From the NCBI GenBank assembly GCA_022266195.1, contig WHVY01000001.1, positions 12,772,001 through 12,836,000 on the forward strand: a DNA stretch of 64,000 bases, written 5' to 3'. Positions 41,201 to 51,263 of the stretch are shown here, in pieces. The number at the start of each line of letters is the position of its first letter. The first letter of the stretch is position 1. The DNA is from Tetranychus cinnabarinus (Eukaryota; Arthropoda; Arachnida; Trombidiformes; Tetranychidae). The notes below the pieces were generated by a model, which saw nothing but the letters and a program-made list of their open reading frames with translations, ran no database searches and had not been told where the DNA came from. A program made the translations under genes and the position numbers.

Positions 41201-41370
41201 CATCAACTCACAATTACCTTCTTATTTTTTTCATCTAATTTCAGGGTTCTCCGGTTAAAGATTTGTCAGAAGATAAATCATCATCTAAAAAGGATAAAAA
41301 GAAGAAAGGAATACGGACACCATCTTTCTTGAAGAAGAAGAAGCACAAGAAAGAAAAAGAATTGGCTTAA
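32217..41370 (+). CDS. hts: adducin
   Basis: Thirteen coding exons: 32217-32705, 32839-32981, 33210-33441, 33712-34044, 34214-34471, 37291-37401, 38041-38320, 38419-38547, 39614-39673, 39957-39983, 40891-40953, 41091-41158 and 41245-41370. The joins keep one frame and give 772 aa, near the length of alpha-adducin. Adducin caps actin filaments and recruits spectrin at the membrane skeleton. The head is a non-catalytic class II aldolase-like domain (GEKLLRCKLAAVYRLVDLYG, PFGLQYHEVTASSL, HIHHP, RNHGVLTCGES, EFEAQMRMLDN, GFRTGY). The neck and tail include GGPQSHIL and ELDEYKKYIEKKQRGEP. The C-terminus is the basic MARCKS-like segment with RTPSFLKKKKHKK, the calmodulin and protein kinase C target in known adducins. 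Introns are short except intron 5 (2.8 kb). Exons 9-11 are 60, 27 and 63 nt, all phase 1 to phase 1, so they can be skipped. The N-terminal MEVSKT stretch is shared with capping protein alpha. Exons 11-13 are copied downstream. Confidence 0.93.
34472..37290 (+). other. large intron 5 of adducin
   Basis: The longest intron of the window, rich in pyrimidine tracts (35700-36400 and 36900-37200). I see no embedded gene. It contains a perfect short hairpin at 36738-36761. Confidence 0.75.
36738..36761. repeat. 10-base perfect inverted repeat followed by a T run
   Basis: AAAGAGCGTA, a four-base loop CTTT, then TACGCTCTTT and a run of T. In bacteria it would look like a terminator; here it lies inside an adducin intron and could be a palindromic remnant. 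Confidence 0.6.
39015..39047 (+). other. candidate adducin microexon
   Basis: A 33-base segment flanked by TTCAG and GTTAG, phase 1 to phase 1 like adducin exons 9-11, so it could be included without frame change (11 residues containing TPSPD). It is not in my reference model, since no conserved sequence requires it. Confidence 0.3.
40660..41370 (+). repeat. module part AD1 (the original adducin 3' exons)
   Basis: The block from about 40660, with exons 11-13 and their introns, was copied to 45365-46060 and 57360-58051, and in part to 62015-62126. AD1 is taken as the original because it is the copy contiguous with the rest of adducin. AD2 and AD3 share variants absent from AD1, such as GAG for GAA in exon 12, so one of them descends from the other. 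Confidence 0.85.
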
Positions 41371-41583
41371 CTTTCTAACAATTTTATTTGACAACAAAGA
41401 TATACAAACATACAAAATGGAACTGGTGAAAATTGTGTAACCCTTTTAGTTGTTGACAGGATAATCACGAGATTACCGTACGATTATTACCTTACGAGTT
41501 GTGATTCACGGCAGCTTTCGGCTTATTGCACAATTAAGCTAATGTTCGAGTGACAATTGCTATTAATTGTTATGGAGCCCTTC

Positions 41584-42004
41584 CTAATTCCCGGTCCTTT
41601 GGTGTAACATATACACATCAATTTCATCAGCTGTACAACCACTTCCCTCTGCGACACATTTATCAATCAACTCATGAATCACATTTTGATGATGTTTAGG
41701 TCTCAAAATAATCTTTTTTTCTCCCCAAATTATGGTAATAACTTTAGTTGACATTTCAACGATGTTCATTCGCGTCGAAATATAACTTTCAATTGGACAG
41801 CTTACTTTTCAACACGAATGGTGATTAAATTATCTTCAACGCTCTTGCAAATCTATACCAACAATTTTCCAACAACAATGTCAATTGTCTCACCGAAAAT
41901 TCTGTACTTTCCGGCAGCATAAACAATGATCTGCGTATTTTATCCGCTAAAATAAAGTACGACAGGATTTTTGGCACCTGTAACTAGCTTCCCCATTTCA
42001 ATGT
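41584..42004 (-). pseudogene. D1: decayed ubiquitin-like-fold exon block
   Basis: On the minus strand a TTTGCAG acceptor precedes an exon-like frame starting IEMGKLVTGAKNP and reading on through four stop codons (after YFSG, GKLLV, TIRVEK and IFRRE). A second frame, 41584-41769, is open for 61 codons: MSTKVITIIWGEKKIIL, then a helix-like stretch HHQNVIHELIDKC and DEIDVYML. The strand-strand-helix-strand order resembles the first domain of the neighbouring family-A and family-B proteins. I read it as the broken last exon of a related gene. It could instead be a young short gene, but near-identity of all five copies in coding and flanking bases gives no evidence of selection. Confidence 0.4.
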
Positions 42005-42289
42005 CTGCAAATTAAAATTGAAATTTTAAATATTAACCAAACCACTGAGTTGATTAAAACTTATAATGACCTAATATACAAATATAATCCATATCCATAT
42101 TAATCCATCGATACTAAGTTTCACTGAAAAATGAAAACAGATTCAAAGATGAAGAAATTATTGAAACGAAGAACTTTTAAGGACTGAATTTTTAAGCAGA
42201 AAACAATGGTACATTTAAAAATAAGCTTCGCATTCTGTTCTAAATTATGTTATCTTTTTTATAAGTAAAATTCGAGTTTAATAGAATAA

Positions 42290-43110
42290 TTAGCCATGGA
42301 TTCGTGAAAAGTAAGGATATGACCCGAGCACTGCTCTTGCAGCTATATGCAATTTGCAACTCGGGATCAGGTATGGCTCGATGTTCATAGACCTTATCGT
42401 ACTCATCTGATTTCCTGTGTAAAGCTGTCGATATTTTTGTTCACCGTGTTTAATGATTTCTATTCGTCGATTCAAAAAATCTCTGCCATTGATATGCTGA
42501 CAATACGAAAGTGTGCATTGATTATCATCAAAATTTGAATGATGGTGCAACCATAAATTTACACGGAATGGAGGCTCTCTATCCTGGAAACTTGTAGAAA
42601 CTGCATAACAATCACCATTATTAAAACATTTCAAATAATCCAATTCATCAGATTCTGGTGGGTCTTGTCTTTCTATATTAACAACAGCAAGAACAGATAC
42701 ATCTAGATGATGCTCATACGGTTCCTGATACTCTGCTAAACATGCATGAATTTTATTCAATGGTATTCCTGTTATCGATGCAAGCTATTCAAGATATAAT
42801 CAGAAAATATTTACGTTAAGTTTAGTCAAAAGTGAACATCAAAAGAAAATACGAAAATTTAATGAACATACTTGTTGTAAAAATTGTCGACCTACGTCTA
42901 GACCATCTGAAAAATCTATCAAAACATCATGATAATCTTCACCAGCAACCTTTACTTTGATAGTAACTATTATAAATTACATTGAATTAATCATCACTTT
43001 ACATTGTAAAGTTTAAAAATGCAAAATATTATCAAGAAATAGATGCTAATAAACTTACTTTTATCTGGAGCGTAGCTCTTGCATCTGGGGCAATAAGATT
43101 TACTTTGCAT
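42290..43110 (-). CDS. A1: family-A tandem ubiquitin-like-domain protein
   Basis: Three exons, 43059-43110, 42872-42966 and 42290-42784, joined in frame: 213 aa. A spliced 5' leader exon ends at 43189 and its acceptor lies just before 43127. Residues 1-17 carry a CPRC pair. Then ITIKVKVAGEDYHDVLIDF (two strands), GRQFLQQLASITGIP (helix, like the GIPP turn after the ubiquitin helix), KIHACL, and finally LKCFNNGDCYAV, which resembles the L..xxDGD.. end of ubiquitin-like domains. A second similar domain runs from FRVNLWLHHHS to STIRSMNIEPYL and CKLHIA. CxxxYCxH in its middle could pair with CPRC for zinc binding. There is no terminal di-glycine, so conjugation is unlikely. The function is unknown; the fold is my inference from pattern, the gene model from splice sites and frame. 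Confidence 0.75.
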
Positions 43111-44204
43111 ATTTATCCTGAATATTCCTTTAAAAGAATAGAAACATAACTATTATTGTTTAGATAATAAATCAGTTGGAAAATTTACCTTCGAAATGTT
43201 GATAAATGAATGAACCACGAAATTCAACCCGAGTTCTAACAGAAAGAATCTCGACTTAATTTAAAGATGAAAATGCAGATTCAAAACTTTGTCTTTGAAA
43301 CATAAAAACCAACCAAGAACCAAGTTTAGACTAATGAGCGCCAGATCAGATTTTTGGGTTTAAGGCGCATATTTCAAAACGACGCTGCAAAAGCCTCCAA
43401 TTTCGTAAGTAAATTCAGCAAATTAAGTAAATTAATTTATGTATCTTTCGATGAGTCTTCATACCTACTAGTTTTAATTGCTAGTCAATTTGAAACAATC
43501 GGTTGTTTTAGGTTGTTACTTAATAGGCACAATCAACACAATTATCAAATTCATGCACAGATTCATCAAAGATTTCTCTATTGAACATTTTTCGAGAAAA
43601 CCAGTCAAACCGATCGTTTTTAATGATCATGAGAGTTAACGAGCTGAAACTTAATATTTATCCATGAACATGGTAAATCACATCATGAATTAAATAATTT
43701 ATCGATTCTCGTGATATCATCTACAATCATAATTCTTTACCAAACATAAAGTTTATGGGCTATAACAGTATATGACTGAATAGCGAATTAAATCTGAACT
43801 AATTCATTCAATAATGAAGATCCTTCTAACGCATGAGTTCTGTGGTTAGTAAAGTTTCAAAGCTGACCACATAAGTAATCCATGCTATAACTTTTTTTTC
43901 TAGGATCTTGAATGATTTGTTATTTCAATATATTATAGCCCATAGTGAAATCTAATATTTGAACATGATTGATGATACCGTTACCGAAATACTGAGGCTC
44001 AGAGTTTTTAGATCAATGTCCAGAATAAGAGAATTGTTGAAAATTGAAAAAAATGTTCGGTCAGTGATGTTACCAACAATTTTTACGGACGAATAATAAA
44101 AAGGACGAATTAGTGAAATCATTTTAAAATGAGCTTTCTTTGTTATGTAAAATTATTTATATTTATCGTGAGTATAATTAAGTGAATAAAATTGAATGCA
44201 ATGA
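43111..44204. other. spacer between A1 and B1
   Basis: Contains the A1 5' leader (43111-43127 and the exon from 43189), then sequence with repeated pieces: CGAGAAAACCAGTCAAACCGATCG near 43590-43615 and the dispersed-repeat segment at 43905-44100, ending in the B1 3' flank. The plus-strand frame at 43354-43584 starts with TTG and has no recognisable domain, so it is not called. Confidence 0.6.
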
Positions 44205-44970
44205 TTAGCCGTGAGTTCGTGGATAGTAAGGATGAAAGAACCTCTCATAGACTCGAAATGAGCAGATTGGGTTCATGTACGGCTGGATGCCCATAGACCT
44301 TATCGTACTTCTTGTATCTCCATCCCAAAACTCTCCAAATTTTGGCTCACCATATTTAATGATTTCTGCCCGTCGATTCAAAAAATCTCGGCCATTGATA
44401 TGCTGACAATACTGAGCTGTACATTGATTGTCATCGAAATTTGAACGACTGTGCAAAAAAAAATTTACGTGGAATGGAGGCTCATAATTATCGAAAGACA
44501 TTTCAAGTGCATAGCAATCACCATCATTTAAAATTTTCAGATGATTAAAGTCATAATATCTATTTGGAGTATTTTTTCTATTGAAAAAAAACTCCACACG
44601 ATCAGAATCAGGATAGCATTTGATCACAAGCCTGTTCATTTTATAAATTGGTATTCCTATTATAGATGCAAGCTATTGAAGGCATAATTAGAAAATATTT
44701 ACGTTAAGTTTAGTCAGTAGTGAAAGTCAAAATGAAATATAAATAAAATGAACATACTTGGCGAAATACTTGTCGACCTACATCTTCCCTGTCTGACCAA
44801 TCTATCAAAAGATCATGATAATCTTCACCACCAACCTTTACTTTGATAGTAACTATTTTAAGTATTATAAATTACATTGAATTAATCATCACTTTACAAT
44901 TTTTATTTACAAATATCAATAAATAGATGTTAATAAACTTACTTTTATCTGGAGTATCATTATTTTCCAT
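44205..44970 (-). CDS. B1: family-B tandem ubiquitin-like-domain protein
   Basis: Three exons, 44943-44970, 44758-44852 and 44205-44672: 196 aa. The first exon encodes only MENNDTPDK, without the CPRC pair of family A. Exon 2 (ITIKVKVGGEDYHDLLIDW) is the same length as in A (95 nt, phase 1 to 0) and closely similar. Exon 3 begins LASIIGIPIYKMNRLV and has an N-terminal half quite unlike family A (CYPDSDRVEFF) before LKILNDGDCYAL. The second domain holds FHVNFFLHSRSNFDDNQCTA, CQHINGRDFLNRR and STIRSMGIQPYM, the best conserved motifs between the families. No signal peptide or membrane segment is seen. The function is unknown. Confidence 0.75.
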
Positions 44971-45364
44971 ATTTCTCATTGAATATTTCCTTAAAAGAAT
45001 AGAAACATAATTATTGTTGTTTGGACAATAAATAAGTTGGAAACTTTACCTCCGAAATGTTGATAAATGAATGAACCTCAAAATTTAAATTATGTTTAGT
45101 CAAAATAAACTTAAACTTGAGCAGAAAGAATCTCGACTTGATTGAAAGATGAAAACAAGGATTCAAAACTTTGTATAATAAACCTAAAAACCAACTCTAG
45201 AGTCAAGTTTAGACCAATGAGCTCAAGATCATTTCTAGATTTTAAGGCGCATACTTCAAAACGCCACTGACAAAGCCTTTAATTTTGTAAAAAAACCAGT
45301 ATATTAAGTAAATTTATCTATTAATCTTTCTACGAGTTTTCATTGCTAGTCAATTTGGTGCATA
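44971..45364. other. B1 5' flank
   Basis: Carries the spliced leader of B1 (donor near 45050) and promoter-side sequence up to the start of AD2. The join to adducin-derived DNA lies near 45360, after GCTAGTCAATTTGG. Confidence 0.55.
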
Positions 45365-46060
45365 TTTTCATCACTATCATCACCAACATCATAAATTTCA
45401 GAATCGCTCCTTTTCTTGTCCTTTTTTTCCATGCTTTTCTTGCTTTCTTTTTACAAACTGTCCATGCCCAATCTTTGAAAACTTATTGTCATAAATTATT
45501 GTGCATGCTTTAATTGAATGTTATATTTTTTGCACGTCTTTCTTTCTTTCTCTATTTGCATCTTGGCTTGTCTTCATAGCTGCCGAAGATAATTACTTTG
45601 CTCGTCGATTTAAATCTGAACGTAAACCCAAATATAGTACGAGTAAGTTTTTGTTTTCCCAGAATGTTTCATTTCACTTTCAATTTAGCATCTAACAAAT
45701 TTTTCCTTTTTAATCATCTCAATCTGAATCTTGCCTATTCTAATCTTTAATTTTTCTTTATAATTTTTTGTCTTCTTAGGTGATACTGCCGTAAATGGAG
45801 AGGAAAAATTAGGTGATGTTTCTGGAGCCTCAAGGAGTAGCAAAGAGGTGCGTATTTCTTGTTGTTTCCGTCCTTTTCGTCGTTTTTCGTCATCAACTCA
45901 CAATTTCCTTCTTATTTTTTTCATCTAATTTCAGGGTTCTCCGGTTAAAGATTTGTCAGAAGATAAATCATCATCTAAAAAGGATAAAAAGAAGAAAGGA
46001 ATACGGACACCATCTTTCTTGAAGAAGAAGAAGCACAAGAAAGAAAAAGAATTGGCTTAA
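45365..46060 (+). repeat. AD2: duplicated adducin exons 11-13
   Basis: Exon copies 45580-45642, 45780-45847 and 45935-46060 keep acceptors, donors, phases and stop. Their joined protein is identical to the adducin C-terminus, including RTPSFLKKKKHKK. No upstream adducin exons accompany them, so this is either a set of alternative terminal exons reachable from exon 10 or a dead fragment too recent to have decayed. Exon 12 differs from AD1 by a silent GAA/GAG change and the introns by a few bases. Confidence 0.85.
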
Positions 46061-46273
46061 CTTTCTAACAATTTTATTTGACAACAAAGATATACAAACA
46101 TACAAAATGGAACTGGTGAAAATTGTGTAACCCTTTTAGTTGTTGACAGGATAATCACGAGATTACCGTACGATTATTACCTTACGAGTTGTGATTCACG
46201 GCAGCTTTCGGCTTATTGCACAATTAAGCTAATGTTCGAGTGACAATTGCTATTAATTGTTATGGAGCCCTTC

Positions 46274-46694
46274 CTAATTCCCGGTCCTTTGGTGTAACAT
46301 ATACACATCAATTTCATCAGCTGTACAACCACTTCCCTCTGCGACACATTTATCAATCAACTCATGAATCACATTTTGATGATGTTTGGGTCTCAAAATA
46401 ATCTTTTTTTCTCCCCAAATTATGGTAATAACTTTAGTTGACATTTCAACGATGTTCATTCGCGTCGAAATATAACTTTCAATTGGACAGCTTACTTTTC
46501 AACACGAATGGTGATTAAATTATCTTCAACGCTCTTGCAAATCTATACCAACAATTTTCCAACAACAATGTCAATTGTCTCACCGAAAATTCTGTACTTT
46601 CCGGCAGCATAAACAATGATCTGCGTATTTTATCCGCTAAAATAAAGTACGGCAGGATTTTTGGCACCTGTAACTAGCTTTCCCATTTCAATGT
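46274..46694 (-). pseudogene. D2: decayed block
   Basis: Near-identical to D1 (offset exactly 4690 bases), with the same four internal stops and the same 61-codon open frame at 46274-46459. The equal offset of AD1/AD2 and D1/D2 shows they were copied together. Confidence 0.45.
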
Positions 46695-46906
46695 CTGCAA
46701 ATTAAAATTGAAATTTTAAATATTAACAAGCATACTGAGTTGATTAAAACTTTTAATGCCCTATCAAATATACAAATATAAACAAAGAACTTTCGAGGAC
46801 TGAATTTTTTATTCAAAAAACAATGGTACATTTAAAAATAAGCTTCGCATTCTGTCTTAAATTATGTTATCTTTATTTTAAGTAAAATTCAGGTTTAATA
46901 GAATAA

Positions 46907-47692
46907 TTAGCCATGGGTTCGTGAAAAGTAGTGATATGATACGATTACTCCTCTTTCAACTATATGCAATTTGCAAATCGGCATCAGGTATGGCTCGATG
47001 TTCATAGACCTTATCGTACTCATCTGATTTCCAGTGTAAAGCTGTCGATATTTTTGTTCACCGTGTTTAATGATTTCTATTCGTCGATTCAAAAAATCTC
47101 GGCCATTGATATGTTGACAATAAGAAGGTGTGCATTGATCATCATCAAAACTTGAACGATGGTGCAAACATAAACTCACACGAAATGGAGGCTCTCTATC
47201 CCTGAAGATCATAGAAACTGCATAGCAATCACCATCAGTTAAACGTTTCAAATATGTCCATCCAGGATATTCTGGTTGATCTGGTCTAGTTATATTAACA
47301 ACAGGAAAAACAGTTAGATCATGATCATACGGGTCCCGATACTCTGCGAAACATGCATGAATTTTATTAAATGGTATTCCTGTTATCGATGCAAGCTATT
47401 AAATATATAATCAGAAAATATTTACGTTAAGTTTGATCTAAAATGAAAGTCAAAATGAAATACAAAATGCAGAACTTACTTGTTGTAAAAATTGTCGACC
47501 TACGTCTGGACCATTTGAAAAATCTAACAAAAGATCATGATAATCTTCACCAGCAACCTTTACTTTGATAGTAACTATTTTAAGTATTATAAATTACATT
47601 GAATTAATCATCACTTTACAATTTTTATTTACAAATATCAAGAAATAGATGTTAATAAACTTACTTTTATCTGGAGTTTCATTACTTTCCAT
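46907..47692 (-). CDS. A2: chimeric family-A protein with B-type first exon
   Basis: Exons 47665-47692, 47480-47574 and 46907-47395, in frame, 203 aa. Exon 3 is clearly family A (ASITGIPFNKIHACFAEYRD, LKRLTDGDCYAV, HHRSSFDDDQCTPSYCQHIN, STIRSMNIEPYL), but exon 1 encodes MESNETPDK, the short B-type start without CPRC, and the intron after it is also B-like. The crossover therefore lies in or just after exon 2. The donor of exon 2 is GTAAGT instead of GTATGT. The 5' flank is cut after about 180 bases by a palindromic transposon. All splice sites and the frame are intact. Confidence 0.72.
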
Positions 47693-47887
47693 ATTTCTCA
47701 AGCAATATTTCCTTTAAAAGAATAGAAACATAATTATTATTATTGTTTGGACAATAAATCAGTTGGAAACTTTACCTCCGAAATGTTTATAAATAACAGA
47801 AAGAGTCTCGACTTAATTTAAAGATGAAAATAAAGATTCAAAACTTTGTCTTTGAAACATAAAAACCAACGGTAAGTCAGACGAAAG

Positions 47888-48200
47888 TAGAGATGTGCGA
47901 TTATATCAAAATCATCGATTTTTATCGATAATTTTAAGCCGATTTCATATCGATGATTTCAATGATATATCGAGTCGAGAAAAACGCTGAGAAAAGTTTG
48001 TTTTTTTCTTAACACTGCCACCTATTTCACCAAGGCTTGTCTTAGTTTTTGAATTTTTTGGCACTTTCTTGAAGTATTAACTGTATTATATCGGGTTTGT
48101 TCAATTAAATCAATTTATGGATAATATCGATATTTATCGATTTTTTCTGTGAACATTGCGTCATCATCGATAATCGTTTTATAATAATCGCACATCTCTA
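47888..48200. mobile_element. hAT-like MITE nested in the palindromic element
   Basis: 313 bases with terminal inverted repeats TAGAGATGTGCGATTAT and ATAATCGCACATCTCTA. Ends of the form YAGRGATG and 8-base target duplications are typical of the hAT superfamily. The flanks are GACGAAAG (47880-47887) and GGCGAAAG (48201-48208), an 8-base duplication with one mismatch. The intact right arm of the host element reads GGCGAAAG at the matching place, confirming the empty site. The interior is rich in ATCGAT and has no open frame. Confidence 0.85.
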
Positions 48201-48243
48201 GGCGAAAGGTCCGTAAAGTCTATTTTCCGAGCAAAGCCACTTA

Positions 48244-48388
48244 CAGGGTGTAACTAAAGTTCGTGTAGGTAGGAGGGCTTAAGAGAGGGAATCAGTTTCT
48301 CAATCGAGAAATTAAAGCAAATTAAAATTGGTTTCTACGCAGGGGGAAATATTTTTTTGCCTCCTACACGAACTTTAGTTACACCCTG
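48244..48388. mobile_element. TA-target MITE nested in the palindromic element
   Basis: 145 bases with perfect 26-base terminal inverted repeats starting CAGGGTGTAACTAAAG, flanked by TA at 48242-48243 and 48389-48390. The host sequence without it, CACTTACTCTGG, is preserved in the other arm (near 48805-48816). Ends and TA duplication fit the Tc1/mariner group; there is no transposase. Confidence 0.85.
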
Positions 48389-48877
48389 TACTCTGGTTCA
48401 GCTTAAGACTGGTGGCAGCTGCTTTAACTTATAATTTTAATTTTTAACAATTAACTTGATTTAAAGTCAAATTTAATTCGATTTACATTGATACAGAAGC
48501 ATTTAAGCACCATAATCAGCAAAATCAAGTCAATCTAGCAATTCTGGATATTATGTAAAGATGAATAAGCCAACGGAAAGAATTGATGAATTTTTGATGA
48601 AAGATATCGAAAAAATATCAAGTTGTTCTGGAATTAATCTGATGAAAGGCTTGATTCTGTTAGTAGATTGACTTGATTTTGCTGATTATGGTGCTTAAAT
48701 GCTTCTGTTTTAATGTAAATCGAATTAAATTTGACTTCAAATCAAGTTAATTGTTAAAAATTAAAATTATAAGTTAAAGCAGCTGCCACCAGTCTTAAGC
48801 TGAACCAGAGTAAGTGGCTTTGCTCGGAAAATAGACTTTACGGACCTTTCGCCTGACTTACCAAACCGGTAAGTCAG

Positions 48878-49229
48878 ACCACTTCCCTCTGCGACACATT
48901 TATCAATCAACTCATAAATCACATTTTGATGATGTTTAGGTCTCAAAATAATCTTTTTTTCTCCCCAAATTATGGTAATGACTTTAGTTGACATTTCAAC
49001 GATGTTCATTCGCGTCGAAATATAACTTTCAATTGGACAGCTTACTTTTCAACACGAATGGTGATTAAATTATCTTCAACGCTCTTGCAAATCTATACCA
49101 ACAATTTTCCAACAACAATGTCAATTCTGTAATTTCCGGCAGAATAAACAATGATCTGCGTATTTTATCAGCTAAAATAAAGTACGGCAGGATTTTTGGC
49201 ACCTGTAACTAGCTTCCCCATTTCAATGT
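48878..49229 (-). pseudogene. D3: truncated decayed block
   Basis: Matches D1 from its acceptor side up to CCACTTCCCTCTGCG, where it is cut by the palindromic element; the final 18 or so codons of the open frame are lost. It also lacks a short piece present in the others (the TCTCACCGAAAAT region, near 49128). Confidence 0.5.
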
Positions 49230-49520
49230 CTGCAAATTAAAATTGAAATTTTAAATATTAACCAACGTACTGAGTTGATAAAAACTTATAATGCGCTATA
49301 AAATATACAAATATAATCCATATCGAAAGGAATCCATCAATACTAAGTTTCACTGTAAGATGAAAACAGATCAAAGATGAAGAAGCTAACATTGAAACAA
49401 AGGACTTTTAAGGACTGAATTTTTAAGCAGAAAACAATTGTACATTTAAAAATAAGCTTCGCATTCTGTCCTGAATTATGTTATCTTTATTTTAAGTAAA
49501 ATTCAGGTTTAATAGAATAA

Positions 49521-50312
49521 TTAGCCATGGGTTCGTGAAAAGTAAGGATATGATACGATTATTCCTCTTCCAGCTAGACGCAATTTGCAACTCGGGATCA
49601 GGTATGGCTCAATGCTCATAGACCTTATTGTACTAATCCGATTTCCAGTGTAAAGTTGTCGATAATTTTGTTCACCGTTTTTAATGATTTCTATTCGTCG
49701 ATTCAAAAAATCTCTGCCACATATTTTGCCAATACGAAGGTGTGCATTGATTGTCATCAAAATTTGAACGATGGTGCAACCATAAATTGGAGGATAACAC
49801 GAAATGGAGGCTCTCCATCCAATAACATAGCAAGTGCAAAACAATAACCATTATTTAAAAGTCTCAAATCATCCAATTCAGCATATTCTGATGGACTTTG
49901 TCTTTTTTCACAGGAAAAAAATCTAGACGATATTGTTCATATGGGTTCTGATACTCTGTTAGATAACAATGAATTTTATTCAATGGTATTCCTGTTATCG
50001 ATACAAGCTATTGGAGATGTAATCAAGAAATATTTACGTTAAGTTTAGTCAAAAGTGAACAAAAGAAAATACAAGATTAAATGAAATACAAAATTGCTGA
50101 ACATACTTGTTGTAAATATTGTAGACCTACGTCTAGACCATCTGACCAATCTATCAAAAGATCATGATAATCTTCACCAGCAACTTTTACTTTGATAGTA
50201 ACTATTAAAAATTACATTGAATTGATCATCACAAGAAATAGATGTAAATAAACTTACTTTTATCTGGAGTAATAGTTGCTCTGCATCTGGAGCAGTAAGA
50301 ACTACTTTGCAT
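49521..50312 (-). pseudogene. A3: frameshifted family-A gene
   Basis: Exons at 50258-50312 (with C..C as CSRC), 50107-50201 and 49521-50007 have intact splice sites, but exon 3 is broken. Compared with the closest copy, A5, a short deletion near 49900-49910 shifts the frame after LDFFPV and leads to a stop after about 60 codons. Further downstream there is an extra piece near 49785-49795 and a deletion in the CQHINGRD region (49720-49735). The last part, DFLNRRIEIIKNGE to the C-terminus, is open. It is most likely a non-functional relic. Confidence 0.75.
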
Positions 50313-51263
50313 ATTTCTCCTGAATATTCCCTTTAAAAGAATGAAAACTATTATTGTTTGGACAATAAATCAGTTGGAAACTTTACCTCCGAAATGTCGA
50401 TAAATATGAACCACGAAATTCAACCCGAGTTCGAACAGAAAGAATCTCGACTTGATTTAAAGATGAAAATAAAGATTCGAAACTTTGTCTTTGCAACATA
50501 AAAACCAACATAGAACCAAGTTTAGACAATGAGCGGGAGATCGGATTTTCGGGTTTAAGGCGCATATTTCAAAAGGACACTGCCAAAGCCTTTAATTTCG
50601 TTAGTAAATTCAGTAAATTAATTAAATTTATTTATGTATATTTCAACGAGTCTTCATTGCCTACTAGTTTTAATTGCTAGTCAATTTGAAACAATCGACT
50701 GTTGCAGGTTGTTAGGTTAGGCACAGATTCATCAAAGATTTCTCTATTGAACAGTTTTCGAGAAAATCAGTCAAACCGATCGCTTTTTATGACCATGAGA
50801 GTTAACGAGTTTGGGTAAATCACATCATGACTTGAGTAATTTAATTATTAATCGATTCAACATTTTTCTTGGTTTAGGTCACTGACCTCGAAACTTTGAG
50901 GCGTGATATTTCGCGATTGTACCGAATAAAATCTAAGCAAATTAATTTAATAATGAAGCTCCTTCTTACCCATAAGTTTTTGTTCAGTAAATCAAGTTTC
51001 AAAGCTGACCACATAAGTAATCCATGCTATAACTTTTTTTTGTAGGATCTTGAATGATTTGTTATTTAATATATTGTATTATAGCCCATAGTGAACTGTT
51101 GATAAATTGAAAAAAATGTTCGGTCAGTGATGTTACCAACAATTTTTACGTACGAATAATAAAACGGACCAATTAGTAAAATCATTTTATAATGAGCTTT
51201 CTGTGTAAAATTGTTTAATCTTAATCATGAGTATAACTAAGTGAATAAAGTCAAATGGAATAA
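50313..51263. other. spacer between A3 and B2
   Basis: Contains the leader exon of A3 (upstream of 50390), the CGAGAAAATCAGTCAAACCG segment (50759-50778) and a shortened dispersed-repeat piece (51045-51180). In comparison with 43900-44100 the middle of the repeat, about 100 bases, is missing. Confidence 0.5.

Larger units (their letters stand above)
47871..48862. mobile_element. palindromic non-autonomous DNA element, carrying two nested MITEs
   Basis: The long inverted arms start GGTAAGTCAGGCGAAAGG and extend about 200 bases each (right arm about 48660-48862). Removing the two insertions leaves about 520 bases. There is no coding capacity. A further GGTAAGTCAG lies at 48868-48877, just outside the right end. 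It sits where the A2 5' flank is joined directly to the middle of a D block, so the B gene and AD block expected there are missing. The superfamily is not determined: target duplications are not visible because both flanks are rearranged. Confidence 0.75.

Noticed and set aside
42347..42538. Plus-strand frames repeated at 42347, 46964 and 54320 (about 63 codons)
   Set aside because: They are antisense shadows of the conserved third exon of family A; their similarity is explained by the minus-strand genes.
43354..43584. Plus-strand 76-codon frame, repeated at 60001
   Set aside because: Starts with TTG, lies in spacer repeat DNA, and is open in only two of the modules.
45580..46060. A second complete adducin gene
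   Set aside because: Only the last three exons are present; no head or neck exons lie between 41.4 and 45.4 kb.
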